A stretch of DNA of 64,000 nt from Acanthochromis polyacanthus. Lineage: Eukaryota > Chordata > Actinopteri > Pomacentridae. Location: NCBI RefSeq assembly GCF_021347895.1, contig NC_067132.1, forward strand, positions 7,796,338 through 7,860,337, written 5' to 3'. The position numbers and the translations under genes are program-made. Within the stretch, counting starts at the first letter, position 1. Every line of letters starts with the position of its first letter. The notes under the pieces were generated by a model. That model was not told the DNA's origin. It saw nothing but the letters and a program-made list of their open reading frames with translations, and did no database searches. Positions 39,359-52,144 of the stretch are shown here, piece after piece.

Positions 39359-41000
39359 TCATGTCTTTATTTGCTGTGGTGGTGATGATGGGGACTTAAA
39401 CTCTAAAGTGATTATTGCATACGGTGTCTCTGACTGCTCTGCTGTCCTGGATAGCTGCAGGTGGATGGGCTCATCATCTGGGTCTTCAGTTTGTAGGGCA
39501 GGGTGTTGCTCTCCTCTAATAGTGGTAATATTATGAAGAACAACACATGCCACAGTAATATCACAGGCCCTCTCAGGGGTCACCCTGAGGAGATGTAGGC
39601 TCTGGAAACGGGCTTTCAGCAGGCCTATGGTCATCTCCACCCGGGCTCTGGTCCTGCAGTGAGTCCGGTTGAAGTTCTGTTGGGGGCCTGGTTCAGGGTC
39701 AGGGTATGAGGTCATCAGCCTGGGTTGGCATGGTAACCCCTGTCACCCAGCAGAAGGCCATCAAAGTCTCCTGTAATGTATAGTGGATACATCAGAGTAT
39801 ATTAAAGGAGGGAGACAAGAGAATTCTATTGTGAAAATCTTTAGGCTGCTGACCATGCTGCAGTCTGTTGCTCAGGTTAGACTCTCCATAAATCCTGGAG
39901 TCATGAACAGACCCAGGTCACTTGGCCTCCACATTAGAAATGATGTATGCAGCATCATAGGCGTCAGTTTAGGGGGAGACGGTGGGGACGTGTCCCCCCC
40001 ACTTTTTGTCAGGGGTCATTTTGTCTCCAACACATTCAAATTCTTCACATGTAAGCCGTTGTAAACCCAGTTATTTTCAGTAGTATAGAAAATTCCGATG
40101 CTCCTGGACGCACCATCCGCACTCCGCCGAGAGTTACACAGACACGCAGCACACCTTCGTGAGGTTAAAAAACAAACAAAAAAAAAAACGCGCAGATGCT
40201 AAATTTGCGCCCGTGCCAAGTGGAAGCTCCGACCAGAGGCGTGCAGGAACAAAATTTCGGCCCGGGAGAATTAGTACTATAGGGGCCCACAGACCCCTAT
40301 GCCTGCATGTACTGATAGCTCAAGAGCTTGAGCCTCCACCTTTGGTTTGGTGGTTGTGAGTTTGAGCCCAGCTTGTGGCATTTTACCGCCGTTCTTTGAC
40401 ATTTTCTCAAAGTGCTGTGGTCTCCATACCCCCCACTTTTAAAAACAAACTGACGCCCTTGTGCAGCATCACATATGATCTGGACAGTGCAGAGAATGAC
40501 AGATGTTGAACTATGATGCAGTCTTTAACATTTAGAAACAGTAGTCAGTCTACCTGTAGCCTACCTGCACATTTATGCTGTGAATGGACTTCCTATTCAT
40601 GAAGTGAGGGAGCTGTGATGGGGATGTGTGTGCATCTATGCAGCCAATCACACTGGGAAATCCTAAAAGAAATTAAAATGACTAATCCCAGTATGAGGCT
40701 GCAGCACAATGTCATGAACAGAATATGATTTAAAATGAATTTAACAGATCTCTACATCATTCACCTGCAATCCTGTGGAGCTCCTCCTTGATGCTCTGAC
40801 AGGTTTATGTCCAGGAAAACCACAATGATGGTAAAAGTCGTTTCAGAGCCCGGAAAACTTTTCTGACTGTCCTGCATACAGTTGCCTTACTCTGCATCGC
40901 CGACATTATATAAAAACTTTCATTTGCAAAGAACCGCAGCGCAACACACAATATCTGCTGGATGTGAGAGCATGACTGTGGTTGGCAATGTAAATGTAAG
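39359..41000 (-). pseudogene. Harbinger (HARBI1-type) transposase, decayed and interrupted
   Basis: On the minus strand, from about 40,990: QQILCVALRFFANESFY, ATVCRTVRKVFRALKRLLPS, then EELHRIAG at a GT donor. GFPSVIGCIDAHT follows. Then comes VQIICDAAYIISN, which is cut by the 39,958-40,461 insertion. The C-terminal part at 39,359-39,715 reads TRARVEMTIGLLKARFQSLH and RVTPERACDITVACVVLHNI. Stops occur. The order of motifs is that of a DDE transposase of the PIF/Harbinger type. Confidence 0.8.
39958..40461. mobile_element. 504 bp insertion with 10-bp duplication inside Harbinger transposase
   Basis: TGCAGCATCA is present at 39,948-39,957 and 40,462-40,471. The insert is bounded by inverted GGCGTCAGTTT / AAACTGACGCC and contains a tRNA-like stretch (TAGCTCAAGAGCTTGAG ... 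GTGAGTTTGAGCCC, A- and B-box-like). The class is unclear: the inverted ends suggest a DNA element, while the variable-length duplication and tRNA-like part suggest a SINE. Confidence 0.7.
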
Positions 41001-42608
41001 GACGGATTAGGTTGTTTATGTAGATTATGGACTTAAAACGGTTACGAAACGGTACCGCTCAAACCGATAATTGTCCGGAAATGCGAGAACATTTATGCTC
41101 GGTCTGATAACAATCTACCAACGAATATTTAATTATCTGTGCAGTAATGCTGCTCCATTATCCACTGGATCGTTAATAAAAGCTGTTCTACGCCAAAACT
41201 CGCTCGCTTACTGACTGAATGAATGAGGAAATGAAACAGCGTGTGTGGCTGAAAGAGGGCGGAGACGGAGAGAAACTCGAGGTTTTCTCAGATAAACCTG
41301 CTGGCGAGCAGGTTAGAGTCATAGAGTCTGTTACTGCGGTAACTGACCGAGAGTTGAAGTTACCCCTCTTTGTGAAACAGGCTCGAGTTACCCCGCATTC
41401 CCTGGTTAGAGTTACCTTGCTTCATGAAACGGAAAACTCTGAGTTTCCCTCATTTCAGGGTTAACAAACTCAGAGTTTTCACTAAACCTGCTTCGTGAAA
41501 TAGGCCCCAAATCTGCATGTGTGGTTCCCCAAATGAAGAATGGAGGAGCTGTGAAGGTGTGAAGAGATTTATTCACAACTCAGCACAACATTTAACCTGC
41601 ATGGCTACTACAACATCCTGCAGTGATTCAGTCTGGTTCATGTTCAGTGGGACCAACAGTCTTTTTGTTTGTTTGTTTTTTTGCAGAACACTGAACCAGT
41701 GCCTTGAGGTTCTGTAAGGGTTGTCTGAAGAAGGAGCAGATTGATAGATTGCTGCATCACATGACCTGGCCTCCATAATCAGCCACCTCAACCTAACAGA
41801 GGTGATTTTTCGAGGAGTGGAGTCACAGAATGAAGAAAAAGCAGCCAACAAATGCTCAGCATATGTGAATGAGTATTCAAGACTGTTGGAGAAGCTCCAG
41901 GTGACAACATTATGGAGCTGGTTGGAAAATGAAAACTTTTAAAGCTGTTATCAAAGCAAAAGGAGGCTACAGTGAAGAATTCAACATTTGAAACATGTCT
42001 TGTTGTTTACTCTTTTTTGCTGTCCACATAAACTCACAGGTGTTGTTTGATAGTTTTGTTCCATTCAGTTCTGATACGCACTGCAGTAATACTAATGACA
42101 AACTCTGTGTCCAGACTTTTAACTAATACTGTAAGCAGCAGGTTTCAGCTGCAAAGCAAAATACTGACAAATTTGTTGATTTTATGTTTTATAATCCAAT
42201 TATTTATTCATAAAACTGAGACAACAAAAACTGAAAATGAAAAAAATATATATCACAGTTTCACAGAGCATCTCCGAGTGTTTGTTCTAACAACAGTCCA
42301 CAAGATACTTGATCCTTTCGGGGCTCAGCAAGGCCCGAATTCTCCCTGAGTGGCTTCTATAAAAAACACTAAGGAGCCTGCATGTTGGCATTTGTCTCCT
42401 ACTTAGTGACTCCAGTGTGTGCATCTTGGTTGGTGTGAGAATTTTGCTCTGAAATTTGGATGGAGGTTCAAAGCAGCAGTCTGGCTCACATTATTCCTCC
42501 ATCCAGGCTGAAGAAGGCTAACTGCTGCTTGAAGAATCTGACAATCACTGAATCAATCCAAAGTATCTGAGCCTCTTAGAGGAGCTCCCCCACCCTGCTC
42601 TTCACCAT

Positions 42609-42611
<3 letters not shown>

Positions 42612-42681
<70 letters not shown>
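42612..42681 (+). repeat. (GT)n microsatellite, about 70 bp
   Basis: Uninterrupted GT repeats, first of a pair (see 42,959). Confidence 0.99.
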
Positions 42682-43340
<659 letters not shown>

Positions 43341-45318
43341 ATGTGCGTGTGTGTGTGTCTGTCTCCAAATCGAAGCCTTTGGACCAGAGTCAAGAGACTG
43401 CCCTCCCACCGCCACCTGGCATCATTAGAGACTCTGATCCTCTAATCAGCACCAACAAATACTGCTCCTTCCTCCTCCTGCTCCTCCATCCGTTCTCCCC
43501 TCAGCCCCTCCATCCTGCGGCCCAACCTCGGGCCTGGCAGCCTCCTGTGGAAAGTTTACCAGTTGATGGGTTATTTTGGAGAGGGGTGGAGGTGGGTGCT
43601 GCTAACCAGGTGGGTGATGATGAGAGCGGGCCTGACTGCATGCTGGGAGCTGCTGGAGGATTTAGAGAAGGGGAGCAGTTTACCAAAACTGCAGCGCCGC
43701 TCCACTGACATGCACAGCAATTGTGGTTGTTTTCCACTGAGCAGCTCACTGCAGAAGTTATTTTCTGCTGGACTTGTAAGCCAGAGGTGGATTTCTGGGT
43801 TTGTAAAGCAGGAAGAGGTTGCTTGTGTCATGAAGAAAACATGCTTGGGTCAGAGCTGAAAGGGGCTTGACATCAAACATTATATGGGGAAAAATAAGAG
43901 GAGGGTCAGGTGTATAATTTGAGACGCAAAGGGATCCAAACACAAACACAAAGCGGCGTAACCAAGAGGAGAGAATGACTCAGCCTCAGGACTGTTGTGC
44001 TCTCCAAAACCCAGAGCTGGGGAAACAAAAACAGTGACTCCTCTCCTCTCTTTAGTTCAGCTCCAAATGGTGATGTGAGGTATCCTGCTCCAACTGCTCA
44101 GCCTCACTGCACAGACTGATGGGAGACAAGCTGAAAACTCAGGACAGCACATTGCCATCACAGTTTACCCTCAGGTGACAAACAGGCTCATTTATATCCC
44201 CCTTCTGACCCCCATACAGACACGAACTGTAGAGAGCTGCAGTGTGCAAACAGCTGGCTGCTGTCTGAAGCGTAATTAGTGGTTAATAAAACAGGCTAAT
44301 AAGGACTTACCTTCAATAGTGAACAGCTAAATGAAATTAGTGTGAGAGGAGGAGAGCATCAGCAATCTGGCAGACTGATAAAATGTTCAACCTTCACCTG
44401 TCCTCCAAAACTGCTTGAACTTTTTATTTAAAGCACTGGAAATAACATGTTTGCTTTGGCAGAAAGAAAACTAGAATACTCCTGAATGTTGCGGAGTTGT
44501 TGTATAACGCTACATTCAGTGTATAACATTGAAATAAAACCCACAAACAGGTTTCATTTCATCCTCTCGTTTACTTTTTTAGCCGCTCTGCTGCCACAGT
44601 TGGATGGTAGCTTATTGGTCAGCCATCTTGATCCAGAGTGAAATATAATAATTTTGCACTCATATACTTTTATACAGACATTTATTGTCAGAGAATGAGT
44701 ATTAGTGTCTTCTGTGATCCCCTGTAGAGGCACCAGCAGCTGGATATTTGTGGTTTTGATTGAAAGGCCTCAACAAAACAACATTCCCATCCGCAGCCAC
44801 TAGCCTCATGCTAATACGCTGAGCAAAGGACTTTTTGAGAAATGTAGTTCACTTCATCTGGATGAAACATGTCTGTGCAACATGAAGTTAAAGAAGCTGA
44901 CAGCAGGTCAGTCTGACTGTAGCTTCATCTATCTCCAGAATGGTCTGACTGAACACTACAGGGGGATACATGTTCTGTCATGTTTGTAATTCTTCGAACC
45001 AATCGTGAGCATGTAGGTATCCCTGCCAAACAGGGGAATTATTCTACATGCAGGGAGATGAGAATATTACATTGAAAGAGCAAGCATGACTGCCTGAATA
45101 TATGATCCAAATGTTCATCAAAACCAAACATTTTCATTGTTGGTTGATTTTCTTTTACAGCTAGCTGTATTTTTCTGTAGCAAAGGAGATTTTAAAAACA
45201 TTAACTTCTAGATAGTGTAAGGGACAGAGAAAGTTGCCTGAAATCTAGTTGTCAGGGTGATCAGAACTGAAGTCTTTATTATCTATATATTCTCTGGTGT
45301 GATAAAGAGCTCACAGAT
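43341..45318. other. Intergenic sequence, possible non-coding elements
   Basis: No coding similarity. The part at 44,215-44,350 is compositionally complex, with GAAGCGTAATTAGTGGTTAA and GGCTAATAAGG homeobox-like cores. It could be regulatory; inference only. Confidence 0.35.
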
Positions 45319-45655
45319 AAGTCCTGATAAGTCCTCAGCGGTGGATTTGTACTAGGATCACAATGTGATCAACAGCAGGCAGCTATTGCAATGTTGTTGT
45401 CATAGTTACAGTGATGCCGTGCCGCTATCTCGCAATGATACAGAAATCTTTAACAAATCTGTGGATCCAGACTATAAGCCACATCACTGCCTCTAATCAG
45501 GTTGTCCTTGTGTCTTTCCTGACCTTCCCTGAAAATTTCATCCAAATTCATTATTCCCTTTTTGAGTAATGATGAGATCAGTCAGAAAGGCAGATTAACA
45601 GGTGGAAGGACAAACGTACGTATAATTATTACTCCAACACGTTTCTTGGTGGAGT
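45319..45655 (+). repeat. Dispersed repeat, copy 2
   Basis: Related to 26,085-26,345 in the same orientation. This copy runs further, to AACACGTTTCTTGGTGGAGT and AATAA. Confidence 0.7.
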
Positions 45656-47938
45656 AATAATGATACGCAGGTACAGATAACATGTCAATAAAGTGTCTTG
45701 TCCAGAGATATTCTGAGATGATGTCTGTAAGATGTCTTTGCAATGGGCTGAATGAACTTTTAAAGTGCACAAAAGACACAGATGCAACAGTATAAATTGC
45801 TTTGGCCGTCTCAGCAATCAGATGCTGACACATACATGTGTTACCATGGTTACAATATAAACAATGACAACTGACTCATTATAAGATCCTGAACTGTTCA
45901 CATTCTATAGGATAGATTAGTTTAATGCAGCTTTTTAAAAATGTAATCCTGTTTAAGTTTTAGTTAATCTTATTTTAGTTGATTTATTTGTTTTTCATTT
46001 TTTAAATATTTATTTAATAATTTTGCCTTTTAATATTTTACTGGTATTGATATCCAAGTGATTTGATTTGTGTTCCAACATCTGTTACTGTCTTACTTGA
46101 CTAAATTATAAGCGAGGCCTCCAGACCTCAGTGTGCCCTGAGTCTAAAAACAGTTGAATTAATTAATGAATGAAAACATGACTGAAACACCTTTCCTGTA
46201 GACACAGCTTCAGTCCTGTGTTTCCAACAGATCCTCACAAAATCATAAGAACTGAAACTGATTTTAATAAAATCCCTGTTAGCTATGAACACATTCTGTT
46301 GTAGTAACCTGCAGGCTCTCAAAATACCCAAGAGAAACCTTTGTGACTATTCAACACTTCAGATATTTTTCAAACAATATAAATATAGATTTATACATAG
46401 ACTATAGCAGCATTAAACTACAGTGCAATACTTTCTGTTAACATATGGTAACAATCCCAGCTTCATAAACAGTGTAGTGAAGCTGCTCTCTGTCAGGCTC
46501 ATGCATGCAGCTAATGGGTGGTCGTGATAGTTTTGCAGGTACCGTACATAATACAGCTGTTGCAAACAGAGAAACAGTATGACACAAACAGAGCATTACA
46601 TATAAATTTAAATTCACTTATTGTGTGGCTGGCACATCTATAACTACTCTACAGTGTATAGTTCATCATGTTCTGATTAGAGCAACAATCAGACTACTTA
46701 ATGTTCTCATGATGACTGTCTATAAAAGTTACATCAACTTTATTGACTGTAAAGGTATCAAATGACATCCCATCTTTCAGTTTGTGCACCCGGTGCAGTT
46801 CTCTGAAACATATACAGTAAGTCCAACATAAACCTGATCCTGTCCACTCCATGCTGTCCCCGCTGACCCCGTCCTGTTCTGTGTTCAGCTCTACCTGGGT
46901 CTTCCTCACAGCCTGATCACTGCTGTGATTTATCCTCAGTAATGAAGGCCAGAACACATGAATATATATTTAAACCTGTAAACTCCCACCACCCATAAAA
47001 ATGATTAAATTCCCTATTTTGGTTACCTCCATGCCCTCCCACCACAACTGGGTTTGATTTGTCAGTGCAAACCAGATGCAGGTGATGTTCCACACTCACT
47101 TCCAGGGAGGCAGTAAATCAAAACCAGGACAGGTCTGAATCTGATGAGCTCTGCGGTGAACCTGATACCCACTCAGGTCTTGGCTGGGACCTGTGGACAT
47201 ACCTACAGCTCAGAACTGTACTTTCCTCAGGGGACTGCACAGTGCCGTTTTCAACCTGAACTCAGTGTTACAGCTCAGAGTTGTTTTATTACCACCTAGT
47301 AAGCACTAATTCAGCCAGGGATGCAAAATGATGCAAGCCAAAGCAATCCGCTGAGTGTGGGTAGCTTTCATCGCATTTCCATTTACCAGATAGCTGTGAT
47401 CCTGCGCTGTCAGCTTTAAAAAGCTTATCAGCTGCAAAGGCACAGGAGCAGTGTTGGACTTGAGACACAGAAAATTAAGATGTTACTCAATTTAATAGTA
47501 CTGAAGGTTCTTTTTGGGAGCAGTTTATTTGATTCTTGAAATGGAGAATTGGGGGGGGGGGGGCTTTTTTAGCTTCCAAATTTTAGAATGAGTTTATGTT
47601 CCTGCCTTTTTCTTTTTAAAATCAGAACAGCAAATAACATTATTACCAAGAGACAGACGGACTGTTTCTGATTTTAACCTTTAAAGCTGCATTCGTCCGC
47701 ATATGTGTTAGGGCAATGGATCCCATTACTATGTGTAATGTGAAAGGTGTAGCTCATAGTAACAACTCACAGAGAATCATTGCAGACTCTGCAGCTCTGC
47801 TCAGGTTTGTGGAGCATTTTTACATCTTTCAGCTCACCGAATGTCAGGAATAAAGGACTAAAGGAACCACTTCCTGTAGTCCTATAGAAGAAGGTTTGGA
47901 AGCCAATCATGATCCATTGCACAACCTAAATAAATTTC

Positions 47939-47940
<2 letters not shown>
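45656..47940. other. Intergenic sequence, nothing recognised
   Basis: AT-rich, with a short G run at 47,551-47,563. A denser, repeat-free block lies at 47,330-47,460. No gene is supported. Confidence 0.5.

Positions 47941-48002
<62 letters not shown>
47941..48002 (+). repeat. (AC)n microsatellite, about 62 bp
   Basis: Uninterrupted AC repeats. Confidence 0.99.
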
Positions 48003-48004
<2 letters not shown>

Positions 48005-50603
48005 TAGCATATCAGACAGATTCTTTTTTTGAAGCATGAAGTATTTTTATATGTTTTAAAACATGCCTGGAGGGTGTTTTTAATGTGTTCTGCTCACCTC
48101 TCTCTAAATGGAGACATCCTGTTTCACATGATGGTGTCACCCACAAATCAAACTGCTCACAGGATCAGGAATCTGGCCAGTATCAGCATCCTCAGGTACA
48201 GATCATTTTTAAAGCTTTTTTTGTGTGTGTTTCTGACACATTTTGCTCATTGATGTGTTTGTCATTAAAGCTGTCTATTAGTGGTAATTAGATGTTTGCC
48301 CTGACAAACATGTGATCATACTTGATGTACTGTAAATGTTCTGCTACAGTGTTATGAAGAGAATAAGTCATGGGGATACAGTTCCACAACATGTCAGTCA
48401 GTAGAAAAGCTGTTTAATGAGAAATGACACAGAGAACTCCTCAGGCAATAGAAGCAATAGCATACCCCAAATTAACATAAGTATCATTCCAGTTGTTGAG
48501 CCCGCTCACCTCTTTATTGGTATTTTTAAGTCAGGATAAACCTGAGGAATGGAACAACCATTAAAACAAACAATGATTCTGTTTGCTCTGGCAGAGAGCA
48601 GCATTTCACAGGGAGAGAGAAGAAAAAGAGAAGAAAAAGAGGGGAAAGAAAACAACCGCGGCTGCTTTTCTGGCAGGGTTGTGAGATGCGGTGGTAGGGA
48701 GCCGAGAGCAGCGTCTCGTGCCAGCACATCCACATGTCATCTCTGTTTAGACACACCTTGGAGAATGTGACCTCTTTCCATGCCTGGCCTGGCAAGAGGT
48801 CCACAGTGGATGGAGGAAAAGCCCCGGATTGTGGTGAACCTGTGCCAGAAAGCTGCCTCCCACTGTGTGCATGCATGCATGTGTGCTCTCATGACTCACT
48901 ACATGCATGTAGGTGTGCATTTGCGTGCGAGTTTGTAGCTCATTGACGTTGGCTCAGGCTCACTGGCTCCGTTACTTATGTGGGATCCACTGGTGGGCCT
49001 CGTCAGCATCACCACCATCATCTCAGCTAAAAAATCCCTCCTGTCTGCCAATGGAGACTCTCAGCATCTGAGCAGTTTTGTTTGCGGACAGAGTGGGCGT
49101 GAGTCAACACATGATACCACTCAGGGCCAAGTGGTTCAATAAGGCTGAGCAAATCCCACTTTACAGCAGCTACTACATGATGGAGGAAACATGGACCCAA
49201 CTGCTTCACACACAAACCTTTATTATAGATTGGAAATGAATTCATTTGAACATCACAAGGAAGTGATCAGTTCTACTTCCACTCCTCTTTGTGAGGATCT
49301 CCAGCTCTCTGAGGTTGAAGACTTCCCCACCGTCACTCCGGCCTTCAGTTCCTCCACAGATCCTTCATGGATTCAGGTCTGGACTCTGGTTGGGCTGCTC
49401 CATATTATAATAGCTGTATTGTTTTCTGTGACCATTTCTTCATTACACTGGCTTTGTGTTTCTTCTTGGAAGGTCCAGTGTTGTCCAAGGACAATTTGTT
49501 AATATTTAAGCATTTCCAAGTGTTTTGGTCAAATAAATAATTCTCTGTAAATCAAAATTTATCTGCATATTGTGCCTTAAAAAAGAATAGGTCAAATCCA
49601 AACCGTGTTTCTGCCTCTCGGAGTTTATATCCTACGTGTCTCTCTATAAGTTGAGTTCCGAATCACTTTGTCTCTTTTCCTCCTTCGTTTTCTTTCAGTC
49701 TTCAATCATTTATTTAGTCTCTCTTTGATTATGTCTCTCCTGTTGCACCCTGAGTGTCTCCCTCCCCTCTGTCTCCCCATCGCTTCATTCGCTGTCTGAA
49801 AATATAAAAACTCTTTTCATAAAGCCGACAGAGCATCAAGCAGTCCTTGTACACCGTGAATATGGGATATAAGAAGTGGAGGTACTCTGACACTAAATCA
49901 CAAAGCAGCTGATCAGTTGGATGGTTAAAAATATGTAAAAATTATTCACTTAGGGCTCATAGCTAACCATCTCTGCAGTCTTTCATTTAACCTTGATTAA
50001 GATGTTCAATGTGTTTCGACTAAGCTCTTATGCTTTCATGAGTGTAAAACCTATTTGAGAATTTAAGGTTTTAGTCACCGCCCAGCCATAGCCCTGACAC
50101 CGACGGTAAAACATGGCTAAATCATGTCAGATATTAACCATCACAACAGTGTATTTAAGATGGCAGCTTTGCAGCGAGGGAGCACCCTGGCATCCCGAGG
50201 CTGTGGGGAGACAGAGGGGGTGGAGGTGTGGAATAGACAGGCATTCACCTGAGTACAGGAGGGATAAGCAAGCCGGCAGCCACACAAAGTACAGACACAG
50301 CAGAATCCTTCTCCCTGCCCACCATTTGGCCTCCGGCAGCGAAGGATAACTGAATTACAGTAGCAGCAAAAAGCTAATCTCACTTCCTCTGTGGGGGTCG
50401 CATGTGCACTTGTACACCGGTCTGTGGGGTGTTGTGAGCGTTCGTTTGTCAGTCTGTGTACATTTGTTCAGGCTCAGCGTGACTTTTGGAAAGCATGTTT
50501 TCCTGACAGTGAGAGTGTATGTTTACTAGATGAAGATGAAGGCTCACATCCAGCTGTCCTGCAGGGAGCAGAAGGTGAGGAGTAATGGAGGTGAGGTGCA
50601 TGT

Positions 50604-50606
<3 letters not shown>
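48003..50606. other. Intergenic sequence, nothing recognised as coding
   Basis: Moderate GC parts at 48,590-48,960 and 50,150-50,400 hold short open frames without domains. A 103-codon frame at 49,191-49,502 has one hydrophobic stretch near its C-terminus but no other support. Confidence 0.45.

Positions 50607-50685
<79 letters not shown>
50607..50685 (+). repeat. (GT)n microsatellite, about 79 bp
   Basis: Uninterrupted GT repeats. Confidence 0.99.
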
Positions 50686-50687
<2 letters not shown>

Positions 50688-51914
50688 CTTGTTTACATAT
50701 TCTGTGTATGTGTCCACATGTTAAAGCAGCCCTGCAGCTGTCACTCAGCTTGACGAGCTGTCAGCTAACAGTCTGAGTCTGTTGGCATTTGTAAAGGCTC
50801 CATAGATTCTCAGGAAACAGATGGAAAACACCAGCAATCTGGAAAAAAAAAAAAAAAGATATGTGGTGTTCATTTGCGTTGCTGTCTTTGTCTCATTGAG
50901 CTGTTGATTAGACCGACACGTTCCTGTTTGAAGCAGCCGCCTCAATGACCAGAAATGGACCAAAATGTCCCAGTTCATAGCTGTTTGGTCTAACAAGCAG
51001 GGATCAGAATGAAAAGTCTTCTACTCTGCCAGCTGCTTCCTGAGTCTCTGCATTTGAGCTAAATGCTAATGTCAGCATGCTAACTTAAACAATGACAAAA
51101 GGTCATTTTCCATTGCTGCTGTTTTAGGTCAGGCCAACCTTTGTTCCAACCACTGGAACCACCCCATAGAAACTGTTCAACGACATTTTCATTTGGGGAA
51201 AAACACCTGCTGCAGGGTAGGTGTTTCTAAAAAACTGCTGTGTGGGTGTGAATGCTGATTGGTTTTAGTCAGAGAGGACCACAATCCCTGTTTTTTCTGC
51301 TCCCTTTACATCTCCTAAACATCACCAACAATGTAAAGCTCATCATATAATCTAACATAGCAAACTTTCATTGTTCTGTTTCCTTCATGGTCCACTCATT
51401 AATGTTGCTGTTGAAGCTGTCTGATAATCCACCACAATAGAAACAGAAGGGCTGAAAGGGCCCATTACAGGGTCCTGAATTCCTGCAGTGGAAAACTACA
51501 CAATGTTAGCATGCAGCTGTATAGCAGATATATTATCTATGCTAACTGTCAAAGATTACTGTGTGACTTTATAGTCATAGTCATAAACTGAGACAAACTA
51601 ATATGAACCTCTGTGCAAAATTCCACAGCATTCAAAAGCTGACCATCTGTATATAAAGTGAAAATGACACAAAGGACAACAACCTCCAAAAGAAAAGAAA
51701 AAGCGTCCTGAAGTGTCAGATGTACTTTTCAGTAGTGGAATAACCAGAGGCTGTAAGTCCTTCCTTTGAACAAATTTAAAGTTTTTTGAACCACCTCAGG
51801 CTAAGCTAACATGACTAGCAAGGCTAAAAAAGAGGGTGTCTGGAAAGCTACGACGACACGACCCTGTTCATACCACAAAGTATGTTTAGAAAGTTCTAAT
51901 TTACTTAACAAATA
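50686..51914. other. Intergenic sequence, nothing recognised
   Basis: No exon, repeat end or coding similarity that I can support, apart from a poly(A) run near 50,841-50,857. Confidence 0.5.
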
Positions 51915-52144
51915 CACGACCAGCCAAATGTTTGGACACACCTTCTCATTCAATGCTTTTTATTTATTTGTATTATTTTCTGCATTGTAGATAATTACTG
52001 AAGATTAACATTTTTTGTTTACAATTTAATTCCATCTGTATTCTTTTATAGTTTTGATGTCTTCAGTATTAATCTATCATGTATAAAATAATTCAATAAA
52101 AACCATTGAATGATGAGGTGTGTCCAAACTTTTGACTGGTAGTG
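51915..52144. mobile_element. Tc1-type MITE, 230 bp
   Basis: The ends TTTGGACACACCTTCTCATT and the inverse GATGAGGTGTGTCCAAACTT, then TTTGACTGGTAGTG, match the terminal repeats of the 32,187 and 35,421 elements. A TA precedes it at 51,913. The core is AT-rich and non-coding, so it depends on a full Tc1 for mobility. Confidence 0.88.

Larger units (their letters stand above)
37869..41508. mobile_element. PIF/Harbinger DNA transposon, 3,640 bp, inactive
   Basis: Terminal inverted repeats GGGGCCTATTTCACGAAGCA (left) and its complement at the right end (TGCTTCGTGAAATAGGCCCC, approximate) bound the element. Further inverted CTCTGAGTTT motifs lie just inside. It carries the two genes typical of the superfamily: a Myb/SANT-like protein on the plus strand and a DDE transposase on the minus strand. 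Both are broken. A 504 bp insertion lies inside the transposase. ATCT occurs within two bases of both ends, consistent with a short duplication. Confidence 0.9.
37106..42131 (+). mobile_element. Tc1-like relic split by a Harbinger insertion (outer element of a nest)
   Basis: The left end after TA (37,104-37,105) is CAGCACCTGTTGAAAGTTTG. The right end is the degraded inverse (GTGTCCAGACTTTTAACTAA, then TACTG, TA). The flanking halves (37,106-37,868 and 41,509-42,131) together make about 1.39 kb. They read as one decayed Tc1 transposase gene, including LRTKSSLFCRTTLLEL on the left, and GACCTGGCCTCCATAATCAG and GCCAACAAATGCTCAGCATA on the right. The frame is heavily disrupted. Confidence 0.88.

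Noticed and set aside
49191..49502. 103-codon frame with a hydrophobic stretch, possible small membrane protein
   Set aside because: Single hydrophobic run, no homology I recognise, no upstream or downstream gene signals.
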